A stretch of 52,007 nucleotides of DNA from Acidobacteriota bacterium (GTDB lineage: Bacteria; Acidobacteriota; Terriglobia; UBA7540): positions 1-52,007 of the forward strand of contig CADDZE010000027.1 of NCBI GenBank assembly GCA_902812465.1. Reading direction: 5' to 3'. The notes below the pieces were generated by a model. The model was not told the origin of the DNA, made no database searches, and worked only from the letters and a program-made list of their open reading frames with translations. The translations under genes were made by a program, and so were the position numbers. Positions 37,077 to 46,159 of this stretch are shown piece by piece. The stretch's first letter is position 1, and every line of letters starts with the position of its first letter.

Positions 37077-39251
37077 CTACTCGGCATCGACCACGCAGCG
37101 GAAGCCGATGGCGGCGGAGCGGTCGATGCTCGGCGCCATCAGCAGGTACTTACCGTGCTCGTTCAGCTTGTAGGCCTGCGGGAAGTACCACCCCGAGCCC
37201 TGCGGTTGGTAGTAGCCGCCGCCGCGCACGATGGCCGCGCGCGTGTGTTCGTCCTGATACTCGTCGGTCCACTGCCAAACGTTGCCCGTTAAATCCATGA
37301 CCCCGAACGGACTGGCACCCTTCGGATACGCGTCAACGTCCGTCGGCTCGCGCATGGAACGGCCCGTCTCGGCTGCCGGGACAGCCGAAGCGTCCCATGC
37401 ATTTCCCCACGGATACAGCCGGCCGTCGGTGCCTTGTGCCGCATATTGCCACTCCCACTCATGCGGCAGCCGCTTGCCCGCCCAAGCTGCATAGGCGCGC
37501 GCATCTTCGAGTGACACCCAGACCACTGGCTTCTTCTCCCACCCCGCAGGATATGAACCGCTGTGCCAATGGCGCAGAAAGTTGTGATCATCTTTGGGAT
37601 GGTAGTGCGTTGCGTCCATAAAGCGCTTGAAGTCGGCGTTCGTCACCGGGTAGCGGTCGATGTAAAAGGGCTTGATGCGCATCACGTGCAGGTGATGGCG
37701 GCGGGGAGAGTTCTCCCACGGGTACTGCACATCAACACCGACGTCGTCGCCGCCTTCGATTTCGACGCCCGAAACCTGGAAGCGAAAGTCTGCTTCGGGA
37801 ATCTTTACCATCCCGGGCGGCGCCACCCGAGCAGGCTTGGTCGCAGCCATCTCGACGAGGCGCTGGGGCAGAAAATGCCATTCGTGGGAGAAACTCTGGA
37901 GCGGCGTCTTAGCCAACTCGCGCATCTCTACTAGCAATTGCTTCTCCTTCGCGCCGAGAGTGCGTGTGGCCAGCAACGCGCCGAAGCCCTTGGGCTCGAG
38001 GTCGAAACGGAGGATAGCTGTTCCGCCTTCAATCGTTGGGGCCAGCTCGGTGCCATGCCACACGTCGTAGTAGTGAAGGCCCGCCTGATGTGAAACCTGA
38101 ATCTGGGGACCCGTCACGGCGAATTCATTGCGGTTGACGATGGTCCAGAGCGTCTGCGTGGCACCGGGCCATTTGCTGGCAAACACCCCGTAGCGCAGCG
38201 TCGGCGTGTGCGGTTCCCAGCCAGAGCTCACCAGGAGGTCGGCAAACGCCCGCTCGATCTTTGCCACCCGGCGCAGCGCCTCCGCGTCACGCGGCGTGAT
38301 TGGATTCCAGATGCCCCAGATATTCTCCCAGCTCTCGTAGCCGACACCATTGAAGAAAGCGTACTGCAGGTTGTCGGTCTTGTCGCGATTCCAGCGGTCG
38401 CAGACGTTCACCATGTGGCGCGTTTCGAGCCACTTGTAGCGGCTGATCATGGGCACGAACGGATACTTCCAGTAGCCCCAGGTCAGGTTGTTCCAGGCGA
38501 CGGCTTCGTCCGGCGGGCCGCCCTCTGGCTCAAGGGCGAGGGGATGACGCGTGCGGTCCGAAGCCAGGCGAAAGGCGCGCGGGATGCCGTCCAGTGTGTC
38601 GCCGTTGATGCCGTCGGCGCCGATTTCCGCCATGGCCTGTGCCGTCGCCTCCCAGTTGGGCAATCCCGGATCGCGGGTGCCTTGGTCCCAGACCATCACC
38701 GGAAAGAGCACCCGCACGCCACGGCGGTGGAAATCCGCGATCATCTGGCGGAGGCCCGCGAGACCGCCCGGCATATCGTGCAGCAGATCGTATTGATTGC
38801 GGTCGTCCACGCCGATATTCGGGTAGGTATGCCAAATGAGCACCGAGTCGATACCGCCGTACCGCTTGTCAAGATCGTCGAGATACCGGTCCACAGTGTA
38901 GCGGCCCGCCAGCGGATCATAGAAATACCGGTCATGGATCATCATTTGCGGCTGAATGAAACTGGATTGCGTCCAGCGGAGCTCCGGGCGGCCGTACTCG
39001 GAGCCGTCGTAGCCGATGCGGATCAGCCGCTCTCGCCGCCAGTGGGTGATGTCCGCCAGCCACTCGCGAAACGCCTCGGCCGTCGGATGGTCTTGATCCG
39101 CCCTCCAACAGCAATGGCTATCGCCTTCGACGGCCGGACCCGGTATCTGCTCGCCCTGCGGGGGATACTTGGTGTCCTGGGCCCATACGCAAGTGAAGCA
39201 AAGAAATACCGACACCAGGTGGCAAGCCAGCTTCAGTTTAGGCATAGTCAT
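37077..39251 (-). CDS. Exported glycosidase-like / SUMF1 (formylglycine-generating-enzyme-like) fusion
   Basis: A 724-residue exported protein (signal KLACHLVSVFLCFTCVWA). The N-terminal 480 residues look like a (beta/alpha)-barrel with a C-terminal beta domain: SVLIWHTYPNIGVDDRNQYD, GVRVLFPVMVWDQGTRD, GADGINGDTLDGIPRAF, TLWTIVNRNE. I cannot assign a GH family. Residues of about 500-720 form a SUMF1/FGE-sulfatase domain: KPFYIDRYPVTNADFKRFMD, WVSLEDARAYAAWAGKRLPHEWEWQYAAQG, DLTGNVWQWTDEY, AIVRGGGYYQP. The redox cysteines that follow the RGG segment in true FGE are absent. It lies 150 bases after the TonB receptor gene on the same strand. Confidence 0.75.
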   Translation of the reverse strand: MTMPKLKLACHLVSVFLCFTCVWAQDTKYPPQGEQIPGPAVEGDSHCCWRADQDHPTAEAFREWLADITHWRRERLIRIGYDGSEYGRPELRWTQSSFIQPQMMIHDRYFYDPLAGRYTVDRYLDDLDKRYGGIDSVLIWHTYPNIGVDDRNQYDLLHDMPGGLAGLRQMIADFHRRGVRVLFPVMVWDQGTRDPGLPNWEATAQAMAEIGADGINGDTLDGIPRAFRLASDRTRHPLALEPEGGPPDEAVAWNNLTWGYWKYPFVPMISRYKWLETRHMVNVCDRWNRDKTDNLQYAFFNGVGYESWENIWGIWNPITPRDAEALRRVAKIERAFADLLVSSGWEPHTPTLRYGVFASKWPGATQTLWTIVNRNEFAVTGPQIQVSHQAGLHYYDVWHGTELAPTIEGGTAILRFDLEPKGFGALLATRTLGAKEKQLLVEMRELAKTPLQSFSHEWHFLPQRLVEMAATKPARVAPPGMVKIPEADFRFQVSGVEIEGGDDVGVDVQYPWENSPRRHHLHVMRIKPFYIDRYPVTNADFKRFMDATHYHPKDDHNFLRHWHSGSYPAGWEKKPVVWVSLEDARAYAAWAGKRLPHEWEWQYAAQGTDGRLYPWGNAWDASAVPAAETGRSMREPTDVDAYPKGASPFGVMDLTGNVWQWTDEYQDEHTRAAIVRGGGYYQPQGSGWYFPQAYKLNEHGKYLLMAPSIDRSAAIGFRCVVDAE

Positions 39252-39401
39252 TCACGCTAAACATCCTACTACCCCCACCTCCTGTTGGGTCACCCGGCTG
39301 GATGAGCGCGCTCCCCTCGGAACCCTTCGGAAAGAACCGAAGCCGAGCGGGCTACACACCGGTCCTGGAAGCGCAAGCCAGGGCATGGCGCGGATACGGC
39401 G

Positions 39402-42400
39402 TCAGAACTCCAAGCGCAGTCCGAATTGCGAAGAGCGCGGCAAGCTCTGGTCTATCGAGTGACCAAACAACGGGCTCGATAGATCACTGATGGGCTGCGT
39501 CAGGTTGACGCGATTGAACAGGTTGAAAATGTCGGCACGCAATTCGAGCGACGCACCTTCGGAGGTGAACCACCGAATCCGGGCCGCCTTGGCGAACTCC
39601 ACGTTGACGTTTGCGAGGCCAGGACCCATGAAGGTGTTGCGGCCCAGATTGCCCGGCTGCCCCGGAGCAGGCAGCGGGAAATCCGAGGCCTTGAAGACAC
39701 CACGGATGAACGAGCTGCGGTTGGTATGAAGGTTATTCCCGAACGCTGGCGTGTTGGGCGTGTCATAGTTGTACCCGTCGGCATTAAAGTCGCCCCGTGG
39801 GAAAGGCGCGCTGGTGAAGACGGTAAAGGGCAGCCCGCTCTGCAGCACCGCGATTGTCGACATCCGCCAACCCGTCGTCACTTTGGAAGCCAATCCCGAT
39901 TTCCACGCAGTTGGGAGGTTGACGACACTGTCCAACGTAAACCGCTGGCCCACGTCGTAATCTGCGCGACCGTGCTGTACCGAAACGTTCAGTGGATTAA
40001 ACACCGCTTCCCCCCAGTCCGTCCCATTGTCATTACTGCTGAGCTCGTCGGTGGCCTTGCCAAAGGTATAGATACCACGGAGCTGCCAGAAGTGGCTGAA
40101 GCGCTTTCCAAGCATCAGGGTGGCGTAATGCCCATCGGCGACGCCGATCGTGCGTCCGAAGATGATGGGACCGAAGTAAGGGTTCAGCCGAGTCTGGGTG
40201 CCATGGTGGATGATGAGGTCTCCTGGGAAGCGGTTCACATCAGTTTGGATGAAGAGGTGATTGCTATGCGAGCCGTTATAATCGGCTTCCGCCATCAGGT
40301 CATGCCCCAGCTCGCGTTGGATGCTGACCATCCAGGTATGCGTCCGCGGTTGATCCAGCACCGGCTGCACGCCCGAAGTCCGCACCGGGATTCCGACCAA
40401 GCCGCCCGCCGGATTGACTTGGAAGGTCAGGCCCGGAGGGACCGGCCAGATGAATCCAGTGGGATCGCCGAGCGCATAGCTAAAAGCTTGCTTGTTAAAA
40501 ATGTTGAACGAAGGAGTGGCCCAGGTGGGCGGGTTGCTCCGCTGCGAGAACGACCATGATCCGTCGGCAACGTTGTTGTAGAACAAGCCGTATCCTCCCC
40601 GCAGTGCCGTCCTGCCGTCCCCCAAGATATCCCATCCGAAGCCGATTCGCGGACCCCAGCCAGTGGGCCGGTTGTTAGTGACGTACGCCTTCCGCCCGCC
40701 GCGAACCGACATGACCCCGTTCGCTACCTGCTCCGCAAAACTGCTTCCTGAACCCGGAGTGAAGAAGGGAAAGGGCGTCGTGGAATTGTGATACGTTCCC
40801 CAGTGTCCGAAGTAATCGAAGCGCAGGCCGAGGTTGAGGGTGAAACGCGGCGTCACCTTCCAGTCGTCCTGCACGAAGGTTCCCCAGTACAGCCATCGAA
40901 GCACTTGGTAAAGGTTGCTGGCAAGCGCACCGTTCGCCACGGTCACCGTGGGGCCGGTCTGTGAGAAGGGCAAGTCCTGGGCGAAGTCGAGCAAGTTGGC
41001 AAAACCGAAGTTGGGCCGCAGAAGCGGAGCGGTAAAAAGGTCGTCATCGTGGTGACGGTCGACGTCGATCCCGGTCTCAATCGTATGGCTCCCGTGCGTC
41101 CAAGTGAGCACGTCATGCCAGTTGTAATTGTCATGAACCCAGCCCGCCGGACCCCACTGGGAGAAGCCTGAAACACCGGTGATGAAGGCGTTCGGAAGGC
41201 TCCTGGCATTAGCTGTGGCCGGATTACTGCCGGAAGACCTCACCGCCGTGAAGCCTGCTTCGTTGAGCAGCGTGGGAGAGAAGGTGTGCGTCCAATCGAC
41301 CTTACCGTACAAGCCGAGATTGGGAACCTTAACCCGGTAGATCGGCCGGGGATCGGTTTGCAGCTGGAAGACGTGAGTGTGAAAGAAGTCAAAGAAAAGC
41401 CGATCCTTGTAATTGTGCGCGTTGACATCGACTCGGGCGTGCCACTGGTAAGCATTGTGGGTGGGGTTCTGGCTGAAGAAGCCCTCCCCGACAGCTGGTA
41501 AGTCCGCCGGAAAGGCAGTAGCCGGGAACTGGCCAGGATTCTGCTGCTCCAACTGGGCCACGGTGAGAATGTTTTGCGTGGGTATTGCGCCGGGAGGCGC
41601 CTTCGTGAAGAAAACCGTCGAGATATTGTTGGGAAAGTTCTGTTCGACAAAGTGGGCGAATTCCGGCGTTTCCACCGTCGCCACCTGGGTGGTTGCGACC
41701 GACGATTTCAAGAAAAAGATGCCACCGAAAGCAAACACTTTATCCTTGATAATCGGGCCGCCCAGCGTGCCACCAAACTCATTCCGCCGGAAGACGGGCA
41801 CCGCGTGGCACCCACTGGCAGCGGGCGGACAGCTTTGGAAGATCGTGCGGCTCGCCAGCGCATTATCCGTGTGAAACTCAGAAAGGGTGCCGTGCAGCTG
41901 GTTGGTGCCTGGCTTAGTGAAGACCTGGATGTAGGCGCCGCTGTAGCGCCCCTTCGATGCGGAAAACGTGGCAGCCGACACTCGCATGGCCTGAACAAAA
42001 TCGGGCTCGGGCGTTAGGTTCACCACTCCGTCCCGCGACGCGCTCACCACACTGGTGCCGTCCACGTCGTACTCGTTGTTTTCCTGGCGCTGGCCGGCGG
42101 CGTTGATTTCGTAGGCAGGTTCCTGCTCAAAGCTGTCGTTGTTCGCCGAGCCCGACCCCAGCGCGCCGCCGCGCGGCCGGCCCGAACCTGTCACCCCCGG
42201 CGCGAGCTCCAGGATGCTGGTGTAGATGTTCCTCCCAAACAACGGAGCCTCCGAGATCATTTGCTCGTTGATCTCGCGCGAGGTATTGCTCTGCTCGGTC
42301 TCGACGGCAGCGACGTTCGACTTGACCTCCACCGTGGTGATCTGGTGGCTCACGGTGAGCGTGGGGAACAGGGTCATCACCTGGTTCGATTCCAACTGCA

Positions 42401-42860
42401 GGTTCCTCTGCACCCAGGAGCTGAAGCCGGTCGCCGTGACTTCGACGGTGTAATTCCCTTCCGGAAGCGCGGTGACCCGGAACGTGCCGGTGTCGGTGCT
42501 CACCGTCTCCCACCGCACATTCGTCGCCTCGTTGGTGACAACCACTTTCGCGCCTGGCACCACCGACCCACTTTGGTCGACCACCGTCCCGGTGAATCCG
42601 CTGTTGAACTGGGCGCGCGCTGGCCGGGCGCTGATGAGGGTCACCAGCGGCAGCAGGCACGGCAGCAAGGCGGCCTTTCCCCAAGCGGTCGCCCGCCCTC
42701 TGGCCAACGCCAGCCTTGGAGACCGCAACAAGCTTCCTAGCTCATGCAGACAGCACCCCGAGTTGCTGCGCCACCGCGCAAGCCAGGAGCGAGCGCTGGA
42801 CAACAACCTCGCCCAGCCAAAGGTCTGCCCAAGCCCAGGACCACAAGATTTCTGTTCCAT
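39402..42860 (-). CDS. Oar-like TonB-dependent outer-membrane receptor 1
   Basis: About 1152 residues. A carboxypeptidase-regulatory-like domain (about 85-170, GFTGTVVDQSGSVVPGAKVVVTN) is followed by a plug (INEQMISEAPLFGRNIYTSILELAPGV) and a large 22-strand-type barrel ending SQFGLRLEF, an aromatic outer-membrane insertion signal. It should import large or bulky nutrients with TonB energy. ATG 42860 has GGAGG seven bases upstream, but leaves about 60 residues before the hydrophobic export segment (AALLPCLLPLVTLISARPARA), which is unusually long. Its start is only 20 bases after the TPR gene ending at 42881, so the two are one operon. Confidence 0.88.
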   Translation of the reverse strand: MEQKSCGPGLGQTFGWARLLSSARSWLARWRSNSGCCLHELGSLLRSPRLALARGRATAWGKAALLPCLLPLVTLISARPARAQFNSGFTGTVVDQSGSVVPGAKVVVTNEATNVRWETVSTDTGTFRVTALPEGNYTVEVTATGFSSWVQRNLQLESNQVMTLFPTLTVSHQITTVEVKSNVAAVETEQSNTSREINEQMISEAPLFGRNIYTSILELAPGVTGSGRPRGGALGSGSANNDSFEQEPAYEINAAGQRQENNEYDVDGTSVVSASRDGVVNLTPEPDFVQAMRVSAATFSASKGRYSGAYIQVFTKPGTNQLHGTLSEFHTDNALASRTIFQSCPPAASGCHAVPVFRRNEFGGTLGGPIIKDKVFAFGGIFFLKSSVATTQVATVETPEFAHFVEQNFPNNISTVFFTKAPPGAIPTQNILTVAQLEQQNPGQFPATAFPADLPAVGEGFFSQNPTHNAYQWHARVDVNAHNYKDRLFFDFFHTHVFQLQTDPRPIYRVKVPNLGLYGKVDWTHTFSPTLLNEAGFTAVRSSGSNPATANARSLPNAFITGVSGFSQWGPAGWVHDNYNWHDVLTWTHGSHTIETGIDVDRHHDDDLFTAPLLRPNFGFANLLDFAQDLPFSQTGPTVTVANGALASNLYQVLRWLYWGTFVQDDWKVTPRFTLNLGLRFDYFGHWGTYHNSTTPFPFFTPGSGSSFAEQVANGVMSVRGGRKAYVTNNRPTGWGPRIGFGWDILGDGRTALRGGYGLFYNNVADGSWSFSQRSNPPTWATPSFNIFNKQAFSYALGDPTGFIWPVPPGLTFQVNPAGGLVGIPVRTSGVQPVLDQPRTHTWMVSIQRELGHDLMAEADYNGSHSNHLFIQTDVNRFPGDLIIHHGTQTRLNPYFGPIIFGRTIGVADGHYATLMLGKRFSHFWQLRGIYTFGKATDELSSNDNGTDWGEAVFNPLNVSVQHGRADYDVGQRFTLDSVVNLPTAWKSGLASKVTTGWRMSTIAVLQSGLPFTVFTSAPFPRGDFNADGYNYDTPNTPAFGNNLHTNRSSFIRGVFKASDFPLPAPGQPGNLGRNTFMGPGLANVNVEFAKAARIRWFTSEGASLELRADIFNLFNRVNLTQPISDLSSPLFGHSIDQSLPRSSQFGLRLEF

Positions 42861-42880
42861 TAGCCACCTCCGGGGGAGGC

Positions 42881-44488
42881 TCAGCGGCGGGCTTCGATAC
42901 GGGGCCGCTGCTCCTCCTTTACCTTTTCCTCTTCGCGTTCGGCGGCGAACTCCTCCAGAAGTTGCCGGCCTTGGTCTCTTCGTCCCGTTCTCAGGTAAAG
43001 CCGTCCCAGTTCGTACTTGGCGGAGGGGTGGCGGGGATCGTGCGCCAGGCACTTGAGCAAGTTTTCCTCCGCTGCTTTGGAATCGGTCTTCAGATACAGC
43101 TTCGCGAGCTGAAAGTATGAGTCGGCGAAATCTGGATTCAACCGGATAGCCCGGTCAAGCTCATCGGTTGCCCGTGCCAAGAGGGTAGGCGTCAACCCTT
43201 GGCGCTCGCCCAACTGCACGATCAAGTTTCCTAGGTAGTAGTGCATGTAGTAGTTCTGTGGGAAGCGGGCAAGCGCGGCGGTGAGCGTTTCGATGGCCTC
43301 GTGAAGGTGTCCATCATGCGATTGAGTGACGGCCAAGCTCAGCAAGGCCTCGCTGTTCTCCGGCTGAAGTGCCGCAGCGCGCCGCAAGACCCTTTCGGCC
43401 TCAGCCCTGCGGCCCAGCTTATCTAACACCGCACCCCGCTGGACCATCAGTCGATAGGACCTAGGGACGCGACTGAGGCCAACCTCAGCAACTTCCAATG
43501 CCAGTGGGTAATTTCCGTAATCAAGGCATAGCGTGCTGTAATCCAGATAGTTTTCTTCTCGTTCAGGCGCGAGTTCTGCCGCCTGGCGCAGAGACTGCAC
43601 GGCTAGCGCAAGGTCCCCGACTCTCTCGGCCATGTGCGCGAGGAGATTCAAGGAGTCCGCGTGGGGCTCCCTTGCCGTCACCAACTCGAGCACCTTCAGC
43701 GCCTCAGCAGTGCGTCCCATGCGGCTCAGGATCACGGCCCGCTGCTCATCAAGGCTGGGCAGGGCGGGGTCCTTCTGGCGGGCGCGCTCGATCATCTCGA
43801 GCGCCTTGGAGTAATGGCCGCAATCCGCATAAAGCCGACTCGCCTCCAAGTAGTCAGCGGCAGCCACCCCTGGGGCCTCGCTCAAACGATCGAGCACTGG
43901 CCAGCACCTTTCGGGACGGCCGAGCGCCAACAGCGATTGGCTCAGAGCAAGGATCGCTTGCGGGTAGTGGAACACCACGTCCCCCGACTTTTCGAAGTGG
44001 GCTGCTGCCTCCGCATACTGGTGACGGCGAGCCGAGAGGATGCCAAGGAACAGGTGGGCCACGGGCTGGCTGGCACCATCTTGGGCAAGCTGCTCGAACT
44101 CACGGCGTGCCAGATCGAACCGCCCGGTTTTAAAGTACTCCAACGCCAAGTTCTTACGCGCCGGCACAAATCTCGGGTCGCCGGCAAGCACCCGAAGAAA
44201 ACACCGCTCAGCCTGCTGGCTATCGCCCATCAGGCTATAAGTGGCTCCAAGTGCGTTGAGCAGAATTCGGTTCGACGGGTCGCTGCGAAGACCCTGCTGG
44301 AAGGCGGTGAGGGCCGCCTGTAGGCGGCCTTCCTGAACCAGCCCCATGCCGGCCTTGTAGGACTGCTCGGCCTGAATCCTACCAGATACTCCCGAATTCT
44401 GGGCTGAAGCCGTGGCAACTAGCGCGGCACCGAGGAGGAGGCCCGCAAGGGGTGCCGTTGACGGTTGGGACCGGGTCACGGGATACAT
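42881..44488 (-). CDS. Secreted TPR protein paired with TonB receptor 1
   Basis: A 535-residue exported protein (signal LAGLLLGAALVATASAQ). It is made almost wholly of TPR units (about 13), e.g. NRILLNALGATYSLMGDSQQAERCFLRVLA, FVPARKNLALEYFKTGRFDLARREFEQLA, FADSYFQLAKLYLKTDSKAAEENLLKCLA. It ends with a charged tail rich in E, K and R. ATG 44488 is preceded by GGAAG; a longer frame to 44539 would run through the operator. It is the first gene behind the TTGACA promoter and the LacI-type operator. Its position before the receptor gene suggests a partner role such as substrate capture or receptor assembly. Confidence 0.85.
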   Translation of the reverse strand: MYPVTRSQPSTAPLAGLLLGAALVATASAQNSGVSGRIQAEQSYKAGMGLVQEGRLQAALTAFQQGLRSDPSNRILLNALGATYSLMGDSQQAERCFLRVLAGDPRFVPARKNLALEYFKTGRFDLARREFEQLAQDGASQPVAHLFLGILSARRHQYAEAAAHFEKSGDVVFHYPQAILALSQSLLALGRPERCWPVLDRLSEAPGVAAADYLEASRLYADCGHYSKALEMIERARQKDPALPSLDEQRAVILSRMGRTAEALKVLELVTAREPHADSLNLLAHMAERVGDLALAVQSLRQAAELAPEREENYLDYSTLCLDYGNYPLALEVAEVGLSRVPRSYRLMVQRGAVLDKLGRRAEAERVLRRAAALQPENSEALLSLAVTQSHDGHLHEAIETLTAALARFPQNYYMHYYLGNLIVQLGERQGLTPTLLARATDELDRAIRLNPDFADSYFQLAKLYLKTDSKAAEENLLKCLAHDPRHPSAKYELGRLYLRTGRRDQGRQLLEEFAAEREEEKVKEEQRPRIEARR

Positions 44489-44514
44489 GGACAAGCTTCC
44501 AGCCGCCCAATGAA

Positions 44515-44526
44515 TGAATCGATTCA
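44515..44526. promoter_or_regulatory. LacI-family operator candidate
   Basis: TGAATCGATTCA is a perfect 12-bp palindrome with the central CG typical of LacI/GalR/CcpA-family sites. It lies 27 bases before the TPR ATG and about 10-20 bases after the predicted transcription start, a classical position for repression by blocking RNA polymerase. The divergent gene at 44828 encodes a LacI-family regulator. Confidence 0.75.
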
Positions 44527-44542
44527 AAATTGGCTCCACGCT

Positions 44543-44570
44543 TTTACATCCGGTGCATCGGGCTTGTCAA
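44543..44570 (-). promoter_or_regulatory. Promoter of the TPR-TonB receptor operon
   Basis: On the minus strand, a perfect -35 TTGACA (44570-44565) and TGTAAA (44548-44543, 4/6) are separated by 16 bases; GTAAAA with 17 bases is an alternative -10. The start would fall near 44536, just before the palindrome at 44515-44526. Confidence 0.65.
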
Positions 44571-44766
44571 GAGGTTTTTTTAAACACTGGCGTCCGGACA
44601 AGGGCGGCGCCGGCTTTACTGACCGCGAGAACGCTCGCCAGCGCGATTGGGCTCGGCGCCTCGCCGGCAGGCCCATGGCCCTGCAGCCTCCCGTGGCGTA
44701 TACGTTGCTTAGCTTTCGCTGCAGCTCAATTAGGCAGGAATAGCCGTGCCGCACCGCGACCGAGCA

Positions 44767-44797
44767 CGTGCATGCACGCACGATGCTTTGCCATAAT
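44767..44797 (+). promoter_or_regulatory. lacI-gene promoter with 12-bp palindrome
   Basis: CATAAT (44792-44797) is a 5/6 -10 box 30 bases before ATG 44828. At the -35 position lies the perfect palindrome CGTGCATGCACG (44767-44778), overlapping the shorter palindrome GCACGTGC (44764-44771). It differs from the TGAATCGATTCA site but could bind a regulator of this gene. Confidence 0.4.
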
Positions 44798-44827
44798 AGG
44801 CTCCAATTAGCTACAGGAGCGGTCAGT

Positions 44828-45877
44828 ATGGCCACGGTGAAGGAAGTGGCGGCGCGGGCCGAAGTATCGGTGGGGACGGTTTCGAACGTCTTAAGCGGTG
44901 CCGCGCGCGTCAGCTGTGCCCGCCGCGAGCGCGTGCTGGCAGCGATTCGCGAGCTCGGGTATCAGCCCAACCACATCGCGCGCAGCCTCAAGCTTCGCCA
45001 GACGATGACGCTCGGGATGATCGTGTCCGATATCACCAATCCTTTTTTCTCCCAGCTGGTGCGGGGGGCCGAGGAGGCGGCCCTCGAGGCGAACTACCTG
45101 CTGCTGACCTTCAATACTGATGACCACGTTGATCGCGAGAAGCAGGTCCTTGCCGTGCTCCGGGCCAGGCGCGTGGATGGAATCCTGCTGGTGGTGGCGC
45201 CCGCCCCTAACAGCGACTACGCCCACGTCAACGAGACCATCGAGATGCGAACGCCAGTGGTTTGCCTTGATCGCGTGCCGCCCGGGATCAAAGTGGACTC
45301 GGTGACGGTCGATAACGTCGCGGCCGCCAGGCGCTGCGTGCAGCACCTGCTGGAGAGGGGTCACCGGCGGATCGGCATCATCACCGGCTCTCCGCTGCTT
45401 GAGACGGCCCGTCAGCGGTTGCTAGGGTATCGCAAGGCTCTGGCCGAAGCCGGCATCCCGTTCGATTCGGGGCTGGTGCGGCAGGGCGATTTCCGGACCA
45501 GAAGCGGCTACCAGCTTGGCCGTGAACTTCTGGCGAGCACCCGGCGCCCCACGGCCGTCTTCGTTTCCAACGGTCTCATGGCGATCGGCCTCTTGAAAGC
45601 CGTGGAAGAGTTGGGCCTCCAATGTCCTCGAGATGTGGCTATCGCCACTTTTGATGACATGCCGTGGGCGGAAGGGTTTCGGCCGCACCTGACCACGGTC
45701 GCGCAGCCCGCTTACGAAATGGGCTATCGTGGCGCGAAGCTGCTCATGCAACGCATCGCCTCGCGCGAAACGGCCGCGCCGCCCACGAAAATACGCCTCC
45801 ACGCCGAGCTCAAAATTGCGGAATCGACCAGCCTCCCACTGCGGGCCAGAGGCCTCCGGCACACACTGAGAGCTTAG
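44828..45877 (+). CDS. LacI-family transcriptional regulator
   Basis: A 349-residue DNA-binding regulator. The N-terminal helix-turn-helix is MATVKEVAARAEVSVGTVSNVLSG and the hinge helix YQPNHIARSLK (about 44-54) fits a family that bends DNA at a central CG. A periplasmic-binding-like effector domain follows (TLGMIVSDITNPFFSQLVRGAEE, VDGILLVVAPA, RPTAVFVSNGLMAIGLLKAVEELG, RDVAIATFDDMPWAEGFRPHLTTVAQP), typical of sugar-responsive members. ATG 44828 follows AGGAG; the frame runs on to 44768 but the HTH fixes the start. The likely target is the divergent TPR-TonB receptor operon. Confidence 0.92.
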   Translation: MATVKEVAARAEVSVGTVSNVLSGAARVSCARRERVLAAIRELGYQPNHIARSLKLRQTMTLGMIVSDITNPFFSQLVRGAEEAALEANYLLLTFNTDDHVDREKQVLAVLRARRVDGILLVVAPAPNSDYAHVNETIEMRTPVVCLDRVPPGIKVDSVTVDNVAAARRCVQHLLERGHRRIGIITGSPLLETARQRLLGYRKALAEAGIPFDSGLVRQGDFRTRSGYQLGRELLASTRRPTAVFVSNGLMAIGLLKAVEELGLQCPRDVAIATFDDMPWAEGFRPHLTTVAQPAYEMGYRGAKLLMQRIASRETAAPPTKIRLHAELKIAESTSLPLRARGLRHTLRA

Positions 45878-46085
45878 CGCCCAGACTGCGTGAAACCCGG
45901 CTCTACCTGCGCGAGTCGCACTCTACTGCAGAATCTTACATCCTTCATCCTTCCGCCCCAACCTAAAGGATACGTTCGCCCACCATCGGACTTGCCGCTG
46001 CCAGACGCGCCGATGCTTCAGATGGGCGAGCGGTGCTTGGCCGCCCGCACAGATGACTGCATCACGAAGCCGGCCCGGTGAGAGA

Positions 46086-46119
46086 ATGAGCTGACCGCTG
46101 GGCAGCGGCTTGCGCTCAT
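46086..46119 (+). promoter_or_regulatory. Two-part hairpin upstream of TPR gene 2
   Basis: ATGAGC (46086-46091) pairs with GCTCAT (46114-46119). Inside it, CCGCTG (46095-46100) pairs with CAGCGG (46103-46108). The structure lies 40 bases before the TPR gene. It could be the 3' end of the lacI-family transcript or part of a leader. There is no T-run. The rest of 45878-46159 has no recognisable feature. Confidence 0.4.
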
Positions 46120-46159
46120 CGAGCGGCGTGGGTGAAGTCCTGCGTCGTAAAATACCCTC

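Larger units (their letters stand above)
44489..44827. other. Divergent control region between TPR gene and lacI-family gene
   Basis: The 339 bases hold no gene. They contain the TTGACA promoter, the TGAATCGATTCA operator, a T-run (44574-44581), and on the other side the lacI-gene -10 and a 12-bp palindrome; these are listed separately. Confidence 0.7.

Noticed and set aside
42881-44488. SusD homologue paired with TonB receptor 1
   Set aside because: There is no lipobox cysteine and no RagB/SusD motif; the protein is a plain TPR array, so only a functional analogy is proposed.
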